Shown here: in pieces, positions 19,850 through 28,400 of the stretch | Position numbering within the stretch: the first letter of the stretch is position 1 | Layout: every line of letters starts with the position of its first letter | From: Lewinellaceae bacterium | Lineage (GTDB): Bacteria > Bacteroidota > Bacteroidia > Chitinophagales > Saprospiraceae | Direction of reading: 5' to 3' | Length of the DNA: 64,000 bases | Assembly: GCA_020636075.1 (NCBI GenBank) | Contig: JACJYO010000001.1 | Span: 868,001-932,000 of the forward strand | Made by a program: the position numbers and the translations under genes | Notes under the pieces: generated by a model | Told to the model about the DNA's origin: nothing | Database searches by the model: none | Seen by the model: only the letters and a program-made list of their open reading frames with translations

Positions 19850-20202
19850 GATCCGGTGCCTGTATTCACCGTTCCGCTTCTATCCAGTATCTGCCCGTTG
19901 TACGCCGTCCAAATACGGTTATCATTTGAAAAACGAATGGTATTGATGGTGTAGCCCAAGGTTTCGTTGGGCCCGTATCCGCTGTCATTAAACGACGCAT
20001 TCACGATTACTTCCGTGCTTGCCGGCGTTACCGCCGAATTCTCGCCACTTGCCGGAAAACTTTGTCCCCGGTAGGTAACTGTTGCCGTCAACTGGACATA
20101 ACGGGGAAAGCTATCGCCGGCTGATTCCGACTCCAGGGTGACAATCAATTCAGGATCGGCGGCTTCAACTTTTTTTACTCGAATACTTCTTGGATCTGCC
20201 AT
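19846..20202 (-). CDS. Small unknown protein, paralogue 1 (no C-terminal tail)
   Basis: A 118-residue protein without recognised family. It begins MADPRSIRVKKVEAADPELI and aligns with the two next genes over about 105 residues: a first strand IRVKKVEAADPELIVTLES, a central Ser/Thr-rich part, the segment LGYTINTIRF and a closing WTAYNGQILDRSGTV. The pattern of alternating hydrophobic strands suggests a small beta-sandwich. There is no signal peptide or membrane segment. It lacks the acidic linker and the conserved tail found in paralogues 2 and 3. Last gene of a minus-strand tandem array that follows the TPR-CHAT gene. Confidence 0.7.
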   Translation of the reverse strand: MADPRSIRVKKVEAADPELIVTLESESAGDSFPRYVQLTATVTYRGQSFPASGENSAVTPASTEVIVNASFNDSGYGPNETLGYTINTIRFSNDNRIWTAYNGQILDRSGTVNTGTGS

Positions 20203-20281
20203 ACTATTTGGTTTTTTTAATACAAATAATGCATCCGGCCGCTTGGCCGGACAATGAATTTACAAGATTATCAATCCAGGT

Positions 20282-20737
20282 TTAAAACGGCAACATCCCC
20301 AAAAAAGCCAGGCAACCCTTGTTTTTGGCGCCGTTATCGCTACTGCCTTGCTCCGAAGCCGGGGTTGTTTCAACCAAAACCTCCGCAGCTGCACCGCCAT
20401 CGTGTGTTGCCGTCACCACACCTTCACCATCTTCCACCGTGCCATTGAACGGGGCCCAGCTGCGCCCACCGGCAACAGGTATCTGAAGCGTTATGATATA
20501 GGTCAGGTCGGATTCTTTAGCGTAGTTAGGATCGGTAAACGGAATATCAAAATTGATGTCCGAAGTGGTACCGCCGGTTTTCACCTCACTGTTCAAATAC
20601 GTGCTTTTTCCAGCCAGGGATGCCGTGGCCTGGATCTGTGCCGGAAAGGTGCCGCCGTCATCGGATTGCAGGGTAAAATACAGTTGCGGATCGGCTGCCC
20701 GCACGTTTTTCACCTTGATCTTAGTGGTTTCAGCCAT
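20282..20737 (-). CDS. Small unknown protein, paralogue 2 (with C-terminal tail)
   Basis: A 151-residue protein with the same predicted beta-sandwich as its neighbours: start MAETTKIKVKNVRAADPQLY, middle SDINFDIPFTDPNYAKES, then LTYIITLQIP and SWAPFNGTVEDGEGVV. After a flexible Ala/Glu/Ser-rich linker (about 112-135) it ends in GAKNKGCLAFLGMLPF. That 16-residue tail differs at one position from that of paralogue 3 although the linkers between are unrelated in length and sequence, so the tail is under selection. No signal peptide. Function unknown. A tail with one Cys and a hydrophobic end could be a docking or cleavage tag; this is a guess. Confidence 0.75.
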   Translation of the reverse strand: MAETTKIKVKNVRAADPQLYFTLQSDDGGTFPAQIQATASLAGKSTYLNSEVKTGGTTSDINFDIPFTDPNYAKESDLTYIITLQIPVAGGRSWAPFNGTVEDGEGVVTATHDGGAAAEVLVETTPASEQGSSDNGAKNKGCLAFLGMLPF

Positions 20738-20814
20738 GATGTTTTCATTTTTAAAATGAATAGTAGAAAATCCGGAAGGATAAGCTGTTTCCGGATAGCA
20801 CTCGGTTTCTCGTC

Positions 20815-21339
20815 CTAAAACGGCAGCATGGTCAAAAAGGCCAGACAGCCCTTGTTTTTAGCGCCCTGATTGCTACCCGCAGGCTCTTCGTTCGTAGTTG
20901 TACTTTGTTGAGTACCACCACCTGTTTGTCCGCTTTCGGCATTTACCGGTTCGGCATCAGCCATCACCACGTCTGGTCTGCTACCTGGTGTATGATCGGC
21001 TGTCACAGTACCAGATCCGTCATCCACTGTACCGCCGTAAGATTTCCAAGCACCGGGTGTGCGAGGATCAGGCACCTCTAGCGTTATGGTGTAGCCCAAG
21101 GTTGTTTCGTTTGCGTAGTTTGAATCTGCAAACTGGATATTAAAATTCACATCCGAGGTAGAGCCGCCAGACTGGGTATCACTGCCTGAATACGATGCAT
21201 CGTTGGCGCCTGTGACTGTCGCATTTGCTCTAATCCTGGCAGGCAGGGTGGAGCCGACGTCTTCCGGTTCCAGTGTAAACGATAAATGCGGATCGCCAGC
21301 CTGTACATTTTTCACTTTAATTTTTGTGGTTTCGGCCAT
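20815..21339 (-). CDS. Small unknown protein, paralogue 3 (with C-terminal tail)
   Basis: A 174-residue protein, first of the tandem array after the TPR-CHAT gene (155 bases downstream of its stop). It begins MAETTKIKVKNVQAGDPHLS, nearly the same as paralogue 2, followed by the predicted beta-sandwich (SDVNFNIQFADSNYANET, LGYTITLEVP, WKSYGGTVDDGSGTV). The linker of about 45 residues is rich in Gly, Thr, Ser, Gln and Glu, and the protein ends in GAKNKGCLAFLTMLPF. No signal peptide. The order and strand suggest co-expression with the TPR-CHAT gene. No known family was recognised. Confidence 0.75.
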   Translation of the reverse strand: MAETTKIKVKNVQAGDPHLSFTLEPEDVGSTLPARIRANATVTGANDASYSGSDTQSGGSTSDVNFNIQFADSNYANETTLGYTITLEVPDPRTPGAWKSYGGTVDDGSGTVTADHTPGSRPDVVMADAEPVNAESGQTGGGTQQSTTTNEEPAGSNQGAKNKGCLAFLTMLPF

Positions 21340-21493
21340 GATGTTTTCAAATTTTAAGGTGTGAACATTATTTAATTCAGGGTTAAGGCGGGGAAATGGC
21401 GTATCGGTTAGAAAATCTCCAACCTACTCACTTAGACGAAACGAAATCCGCATTCTCAATAGAGCAAGCTGATTTTTCAGCGGAAACGGCTTT

Positions 21494-24451
21494 TTAAGAG
21501 GCTGCTTTCCGCCGCTGCCAAAACCAAAACAAGCCTAGCAGCCCGAGCGCCAGCAAGCCGCCTGCATACCAAAACCAATGTATGCCGCCGTCTAAGGGTT
21601 GATTATCACCAATCAGCACGAAAGCGCCCCAAAAGAAGGGATGATTGCGGCTGTTGTTGTCCAGGTAATCGAGTTTGGCTTGCCGGATCGCGGCGTCTTT
21701 GCCCAGGCCCTCCTTCAGGTATTTGTAAAAATCCCGCATGATCTGGGCGGTAGCCTGGTCGTCGGCCTGCCAGAGGCTCATGAGCACGTTGGAGCAACCG
21801 GCGTATTTGAACGCACGCGCCAGGCTGATCACGCCTTCGCCTTTTGCCAACTTTCCACGGCCGGTATTGCAGGCACTGAGTACGGCAAGATCAGCATTCA
21901 GGCGGAGGTTATAGATTTCATACGCGTACAGGATCCCGTCATTTTCCGTAGAGGTGGCATCTGCCTGGATTTTGGGTAATTCATTGGTAAACACCAACCC
22001 GGAGTACATGGGATCGCAATCGTTCAAAAAGCCGTGCATCGCCAGGTGTACGATACGCGGCTCCGAAGCAACCTGCCGAAACTGGGCTTCGGTAGCGGCC
22101 TGGCCCAGAAATGCCTGGCCTTGCAACTGCTGGGCAATCTGACTGACCTCCGCTTTGTTGTTCTGCAGGGGCACAAAATCCGCCGGCTCGGCATCTGCAC
22201 AATTTTCTTGCAGCGCACCGCGCACATCGACGGCCGTCCAGTCGCCCGAATACCCCGGAGCAAAACCGGCAAAGTCACTTTTCACCTTGCGGTGTACCGG
22301 TTCGGCAAGGGCCAGAGCCGCGGAATACTCGTAGCGCACTGTGGTTTGCCGGAGCACATAGGGCAGTTTGGCATAATTCGGCTTATCCGAAACCCGAACA
22401 TCGTCTGTCAACAGCAATTCAAAGGGCAGGTAGGCTAGTTTTCCGTCAGGGATGAGCAACAGTTGTTTGGGGAGCGACTGCCCAACAGGCGCCAGCAAGT
22501 CGACGAACATTTTACGGGCAATAGCGCTATACCGGGCTACTGCAGCTGCACTGCGGCCTTCTTCCATGGCTCGGTCGCGATCGCGCAGCGCCAACATTAT
22601 TATTTCAAATGCCTGGTGAAAGCTGCTGTCCGGCCTGAACAGGTAGCCCCGGGTTGTTTTCCGGTCGATATAAAAAGCGTAAATCCCCGCCTCTCCGGTA
22701 AAAAATTCCAACAGGCCCGCTTGCTGCGGTAGTGCCTGCTGAACACCGGCCATGGAAATTTCGGCTTGCCGGTATTTGATCCGGTAATATTCCGGGAAGG
22801 TGGTTTCCAGTTTTTTGCGCAACGCGTCGTAATCGCGGTTGCAATGCAGGATTTGGGTTTGCCAGAGCAGGATTTTATCGTTGTCGGGTGTTTTTTTCTG
22901 TTGTTCCCTGAAAATACGGGTTTTGTAAAAAGCAATATCGATTTTCAGTTGCTTCTCCTCCTGCAACAGGTCTTCCGGAATACCGGCCTGTTGTTTGGCT
23001 GCCGATTCGCGCAAGGCTTCCGCCAGCATCAGGGCCTTGCTGCGTTCGGCATAGCGGAACGCCTGATCCAGGTAGTTTGGTTGTTGGTCGGTCTGGTACA
23101 ATTCCATCGCCAGGTCGATAGCCTTCTCCATGATCGGCCTTGCCTCGCCGTTCCAAAACTGGCGGGAGCCTTCCTGATACTCGGTACGCATACTGTCGAG
23201 CAGGCTGGCAGCAAGGTCGTACGTCGCCAGGGCTGCCTCGGCATAGCGTTGTTGTTTTTCACGTTTGGCAAGCATGCGCAGCGTTTCCGCTTTATCGCGC
23301 AGCGTAAACAAAAAATCCAGGTAAGCATTGACGCGTTGCGGTGCAGGGTTTTCCAGAACATCCTGGTACGGGAAGGTATCGGTAAGTGCCAGCAGGGCTT
23401 TTTGTTGCCAGATCAGGGCAGAGTCGAGTTTGTTTTGCCGGTGGGCGATATAGCCCAGGTGCCGGCAGGCTTTGGCGTAATTCGGATGCTTGGGGCCGTA
23501 GCGTTCAACGGCTTGTTTCAGGTAGTTGTTGGCTTCCGGATAACGTTCCATCATCCGGTAGACGTACCCGATATTGTGGAGCGTCGTTTCCTCTTGTCGT
23601 GCATGGTTATTTTGGTGCAGTGCCAGTGCTTTTTTCAAATATTCCAGGGCTCGTTCATATTCCTGCAATTCCGTATTAACATTTGCCAGGTCGTTATAAA
23701 TAATAATGTAATCGGCAGCAGCTTCGCTATCGGGAACGTGCTTTTGAAGTATTTGCAGCGCCTTCAAACCGTATTCAATAGCGCTTGGATAGTCTTTTTT
23801 CCGGTATTGCGTACCGCAAAGGTTGCTGTATGTCCAGGCAACGTCCTGCGGGGGAGTATTCGGATCCGAGCTGAAATGCTGCAATGCTGCACGGGTGTAT
23901 TCGAGGGAGCGGTCGAAGTCGCCTTTACTGCGATAATACGTGCCGACATTGTTACAGGCGATACCCAGGGCCGACTGATTTCCTGTTTTTTCAAAAAAAG
24001 CAATTTCGCGCAAGCCAAACTCCAACGCTGCTTCGTAATTCCCCAATTCGTTGTACACTGCACCAGCCAGGTTATAATATTCCCCCCAAAAGCTGCTGTC
24101 GGGCGCCAGGTGGGCCCTGGCCGTTTTTTCCAGATCGGAAAACGTGGAAGCCACTTTCTGGGATTCCCCCTGGTAATATGCTGTAATGATGATCGCAGAT
24201 TGGGCCTTTCCCCAGGCATACCAATTGTCACCTTCTTCTGATAACAAAATTGCCTGCTGCGCATAAACCAAGGTGGAATCCAGTTCATCTTTTTCCAGAA
24301 ACGCCTGGGCTTTTTCTGCCAGCATCATTGCCTCCTCATGGGGCTTTGGCGCCTTTCTGCGTGTTTCTGGGTTAGGAGACTGACCGCAAAAAAATATTGC
24401 AATGGCGATCAGGATAAGCCAAAAGAGGGACGTTCTCATCTGTTTGCGCAT
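21494..24451 (-). CDS. Membrane-anchored TPR-CHAT caspase-like protein
   Basis: A 985-residue protein. The N terminus (MRKQMRTSLFWLILIAIAIF, then FCGQS) is a signal or lipoprotein-type anchor. About ten TPR-like repeats fill residues 40-420 (for example YYNLAGAVYNELGNYEAALE, TLHNIGYVYRMMERYPEANN). A helical linker follows to about 580, then a CHAT domain (about 640-930) with catalytic His in IVHLAMHGF (about 806) and Cys in LAVLSACNTGRG (about 861). A last membrane helix (residues about 955-975) is followed by RRKAAS, so the positive-inside rule puts TPR and CHAT in the periplasm. CHAT domains are caspase-like cysteine proteases. The start at 24451 is preferred to 24559, since a promoter lies between them. 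Confidence 0.88.
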   Translation of the reverse strand: MRKQMRTSLFWLILIAIAIFFCGQSPNPETRRKAPKPHEEAMMLAEKAQAFLEKDELDSTLVYAQQAILLSEEGDNWYAWGKAQSAIIITAYYQGESQKVASTFSDLEKTARAHLAPDSSFWGEYYNLAGAVYNELGNYEAALEFGLREIAFFEKTGNQSALGIACNNVGTYYRSKGDFDRSLEYTRAALQHFSSDPNTPPQDVAWTYSNLCGTQYRKKDYPSAIEYGLKALQILQKHVPDSEAAADYIIIYNDLANVNTELQEYERALEYLKKALALHQNNHARQEETTLHNIGYVYRMMERYPEANNYLKQAVERYGPKHPNYAKACRHLGYIAHRQNKLDSALIWQQKALLALTDTFPYQDVLENPAPQRVNAYLDFLFTLRDKAETLRMLAKREKQQRYAEAALATYDLAASLLDSMRTEYQEGSRQFWNGEARPIMEKAIDLAMELYQTDQQPNYLDQAFRYAERSKALMLAEALRESAAKQQAGIPEDLLQEEKQLKIDIAFYKTRIFREQQKKTPDNDKILLWQTQILHCNRDYDALRKKLETTFPEYYRIKYRQAEISMAGVQQALPQQAGLLEFFTGEAGIYAFYIDRKTTRGYLFRPDSSFHQAFEIIMLALRDRDRAMEEGRSAAAVARYSAIARKMFVDLLAPVGQSLPKQLLLIPDGKLAYLPFELLLTDDVRVSDKPNYAKLPYVLRQTTVRYEYSAALALAEPVHRKVKSDFAGFAPGYSGDWTAVDVRGALQENCADAEPADFVPLQNNKAEVSQIAQQLQGQAFLGQAATEAQFRQVASEPRIVHLAMHGFLNDCDPMYSGLVFTNELPKIQADATSTENDGILYAYEIYNLRLNADLAVLSACNTGRGKLAKGEGVISLARAFKYAGCSNVLMSLWQADDQATAQIMRDFYKYLKEGLGKDAAIRQAKLDYLDNNSRNHPFFWGAFVLIGDNQPLDGGIHWFWYAGGLLALGLLGLFWFWQRRKAAS

Positions 24452-24466
24452 GCTTTGGTTGTAACC

Positions 24467-24499
24467 CAAATGTATTAAATATTGCTGGGGCAAATCAAA
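24467..24499 (-). promoter_or_regulatory. Bacteroidota-type promoter for the TPR-CHAT gene
   Basis: On the minus strand TTTG (24496-24499) is followed after 21 bases by TACATTTG (24467-24474), matching TTTG-N-TAnnTTTG. The start codon at 24451 is 16 bases downstream, so the leader is short. Confidence 0.6.
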
Positions 24500-24579
24500 A
24501 AGTTGAATAAACTTGCAGTTGGCATTGATATTTTCAACGGGGTTTCCGTCTAAAATCAAAACGATTGCAACAGCAACTT

Positions 24580-25356
24580 ATGCAAACGAACATGAACGAT
24601 ATAATCCGGGCTTATCTGACTAATCAATTACCGCCAGCGGAACGAGATGCTTTCGAACAACGCTTGTCTGACGATCCGGAATTTGCCGCCGAAGCGGCTG
24701 AAGCAGCCACCTTGTATGCGGCAATTCAAGCCGAAGGCGACCGGGAACTCGAAGCGAAACTGATCACCTATGCTAAAGCGCAACACCAAATGGACGCAAC
24801 GGTATTTCATTCGAACCCAACAAAAAGCAATATCCGGAAAATGACCTCGTATGCACGCGTTGTTTATGCCGCAGCCGTTTTGGTCGGCCTCATCGTGGTT
24901 ATTTTGCCACTTTGGCTGATGAACCGCTCCGATGCAACCATAGCCGCCACCCCGGAAGAAATTTATGCCACCAATTTTACCATCCCGCCCGCACCCGAAG
25001 CGCGCGGCGCCGAACCTGTAGTGCAATGGCGCCGGCACTTCGCCCAGGGCGACTACAAAACAACGATTGCGCAGTTGGAAGGCTTATTGGCAGACACTAC
25101 CTTTACCGGAAGATCGGAAGCCTTCTACTATCTCGGCATCGCTCAACTGGCCTCAGGTAATCCTGAAGCCGCCATGCAGGCCCTGGCACAAGTACGTGAA
25201 GAAAGTTTCGATTGGGAATCTGCACAGTGGTATACCGCTTTGGCCCAGCTCAAACTCGGACAAACCGACACAGCCAGGCAAACGCTGACCCGCATTTCCA
25301 ACCAACCCAATCACGTACACCAAAAACAGGCAAAGGAGATATTGGAACAGCTTTAA
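24580..25356 (+). CDS. Anti-sigma-factor-like membrane protein with TPR-like C terminus
   Basis: A 258-residue single-pass membrane protein. The cytoplasmic N terminus (MNDIIRAYLTNQLPPAERDAFEQRL followed by SDDPEFAAEAAE) has the helical layout of Bacteroidota anti-sigma factors (a short AYLxxxLPPxER-type box, no zinc ligands). One membrane helix (YARVVYAAAVLVGLIVVILP) lies near residue 95, and the C-terminal part has two TPR-like units (AFYYLGIAQLASGNPEAAM, WYTALAQLKLGQTDTAR). Probably it holds the sigma factor encoded at 19277 until a signal arrives. ATG at 24580 or 24592 are both possible. Divergent from the TPR-CHAT gene and 47 bases ahead of the sensor gene, with which it is likely co-transcribed. 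Confidence 0.72.
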   Translation: MQTNMNDIIRAYLTNQLPPAERDAFEQRLSDDPEFAAEAAEAATLYAAIQAEGDRELEAKLITYAKAQHQMDATVFHSNPTKSNIRKMTSYARVVYAAAVLVGLIVVILPLWLMNRSDATIAATPEEIYATNFTIPPAPEARGAEPVVQWRRHFAQGDYKTTIAQLEGLLADTTFTGRSEAFYYLGIAQLASGNPEAAMQALAQVREESFDWESAQWYTALAQLKLGQTDTARQTLTRISNQPNHVHQKQAKEILEQL

Positions 25357-25403
25357 ATGCTGCCAGGTGGCCGCGCTGAACGATCAGTCATGTACAGCTC
25401 ACT

Positions 25404-28400
25404 ATGCCATTCCAACCAGGTTCTGCCTTTCAAAAACAGGCGTTATTTTTCCAAATTGCCGTAGCAAGCTGCCTGCTTGTACTGGCGCCTGTATGGGGTG
25501 TTGCACAAACGCAAACTGGGCATTCGGAACAAGGGCAAGCCATCATCCGGAATTACAACAGCCGCGAATACAGCGCCAGCGCCCAAAACTGGGCCGTCTT
25601 GCAAGACAACCGCGGCATGCTTTATGTCGGCAACAATGAATGCCTCCTCGAATACGACGGGCATACCTGGAGTCGCATCAACGGCACCAATGGCGGCGTT
25701 TTCTCCCTGGCGGCCGATACCTCCGGGACCATTTACGTGGGCGGCGCCGGCGACTTTGGTTACCTCCAAACCGACCCCTCCGGTGCCCGCCGCTATATTT
25801 CCCTGAGTGCCCAACTGCCCGAATCGGCGCGCAATTTTGGTGTAGTGCGCTCGGTACACATGCTCGGCGACACTGTTTTTTTCCAAAGCCGACAAACACT
25901 CTTCCTCTACCACCAACAGCGCCTTGACACGTATCCGATTCCCGACTCCTACCTCCGGGCATATGCCGTCAACAACCGGTATTTTATCAAACTGGCCGGC
26001 AAGGGGCTTTGCCATTGGAACAAAAACAAGTTTGAATTACTTCCTGGCGGCGAAAGATTCAGCGCGGAAACCATCGCTTTCCTTCTCCCCTTTCCCCAAA
26101 ACCGGTTGCTTATCGGTACCCTGACTAATGGCATTTGGGTATACGACCCCCGTACCGGCGCCTGCACCAGGCCCGAGCGATTCCAGGCACTGCAAGCGGT
26201 TTTGAGCAACGATGAACTGTACCATGGACTCCGGTTGCCCGCTGGTGGTTACGCCCTGGCCACCCTGAGCGGTGGCATTTACCTCACCGATGCCGAAGGT
26301 GTGCTGCAACGCCAGATCAACCGCGGTCTCGGCCTGAATGACAACACCGTCCACTTTTTATTCCTCGACCGGCAGCAGGGCCTTTGGGCAGCCATGAACC
26401 ACGGGCTGGACCGGATTTCGCTTCGGGCGCCGTTCCAGTACTGGGATCAGGCGCTTGGACTCGATGCCGCCGTGTTGTGCATCAAACGCCACCACGGCAC
26501 ACTGTACGTCGGCACGAATCTGGGTTTATATGCCATGGTTCAGGCCAACGACCCATCGGAGCCTTCCCGGTTCAAACTGGTAGACCCAGCCCACCGCGAC
26601 CAGATATTTGCTCTGGAAACCATAGCGGCGCCGGGGCAGCCGCAGACCCAACTCCTGTTGGCAACCGGTTCCGGACTGTACACCTTGCAAAGCGACAACA
26701 ACATGCGCCGCCTGCACGAGGCCGATCTTGGTCCGTTTTATTCCCTGGCTGTTTCAGGCACACAATCCGGTGTTGTGTTTGCCGGCGGCAATAAAGGTGT
26801 TTTTCACATCAGCCAGCTCCATCAGGGGTGGACAATACCCAAACCAATCGGCGCAACCAATCTGCTCATTCGCTCGGTAGCGGAAGATGCGCAGGGCCGC
26901 ATTTGGGCAGGCACCCGCAATCGCGGGGTTGTTTGCCTGACCCCCGACGGGCAAGGTGGATACAGCGCGCGCACTTTCGCCCAAATGAATGGCAAACCCG
27001 CCATGGGCGACCACCGCATCTTCCAATGGGGAGAGCGGCTGTTGTTTCGCTCCTCGGAATTCGGCGCATTTCAGTTTGACTCAACCAGCCAGGCTTTCCA
27101 GCCGCTTTATTTTACCGAAGACCAATCCCGAAATGCCCGTCCGGTTTGGGTGGCTGCCACCGGCCCCCGTCGAAATACCTGGGTTTGGGCGCCTTCGGCA
27201 AATGGCACCCAACTCGAATGGCTCATCGAAAATGCGGATAGCAACTGGACCCGCGTCTATCAGCCCTTTGGCGTACTTCCGGATATCCGCGATTTGTTTC
27301 AGGGCGGCTTTTATACCGAAAATGAAGCGCTCGCATGGATGGGTGGCGCATTGGGGCTTTACCGTTTTGAAGCGGGCGCCATGCCCGACACCAGCTACTA
27401 CCAGCAGGCGTACACCGTGCTGCTGCGCAGCGTGCGGGCGAATACAGACTCCACGTTAATTCAGGATTTTCACGGCAATAATGCTACTCCATTTTCACTG
27501 GCCCACCAACTGAATTCGCTTGCTTTTCAATTTGCCGCCTTGGGATTTGAGTGCCCGGAAAACACCCTGTACAGTTTTTTACTGGAGGGATACGACCGCA
27601 ATTGGTCGGCCTGGAGTCCCAAAACCGAAAAGGAGTATACCAACCTGCCGCCTGGTACGTACCGCTTCCGGGTGCGCGCGCGCAATGCCTTTGCCCGGGA
27701 AGCGCATGCGGGGGCTTTTTCATTCACCATCCTTCCGCCCTGGTACCAAACCTGGTGGGCCTATCTGCTCTACCTGGCCTTGTTCGGGTCGCTGCTTTTT
27801 GGGCTGGTGCGCATTTTGACCCGCCGCCAGGCACAACATCTCCAGCGCGAACAACAGATCAACGAGCAGCTGCGCAATGCCGACAAACTCAAAGACCAGT
27901 TTTTGGCCAATACCTCCCACGAACTGCGCACGCCGCTCAACGGTATTATTGGGCTGTCGGAAAGTTTGCTCGACGGGATTGGGTCTTTTTCTGCCGAAAA
28001 ACAGCGCGAGGAGTTGTCGCTGATCATTTCCTCAGGCCGCCGTTTGTCCAGTTTGGTCAACGACTTGCTGGATTTTTCAAGATTAAAAGACAATGACCTG
28101 CAATTGCGCCAAACCAACGTGGATTTGTATGCCCTCACCGATGTGGTGTTGCAAATTTGCCAACCCCTGGTGCAGGACAAAGACCTACTCCTGCAAAATC
28201 AGGTGCCCGCGGAATTGGCTGTTTTAGCCGATGAAGACCGGCTGCAGCAAATCCTGCTCAACCTGGTTGGCAACGCCATCAAGTTTACCGATCAGGGCGC
28301 CGTCACTGTTTCAGCAACCTTACATGCCAAAACCGATGAATACCCGGCGGTTGAAATTGAGGTGCGCGATACCGGCATTGGCATTGCACAGGAAAACCAG

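Noticed and set aside
22766..24241. Long plus-strand open frame (491 codons) opposite the TPR-CHAT gene
   Set aside because: It lies fully antisense to a gene with clear TPR and CHAT motifs, and its translation is Phe/Gln/Arg-rich without a recognisable domain.
21494..24451. TPR-CHAT protein as Csx29 of a type III-E CRISPR (Craspase) system
   Set aside because: No cas7-11, no CRISPR array and membrane anchors at both ends, unlike Csx29.
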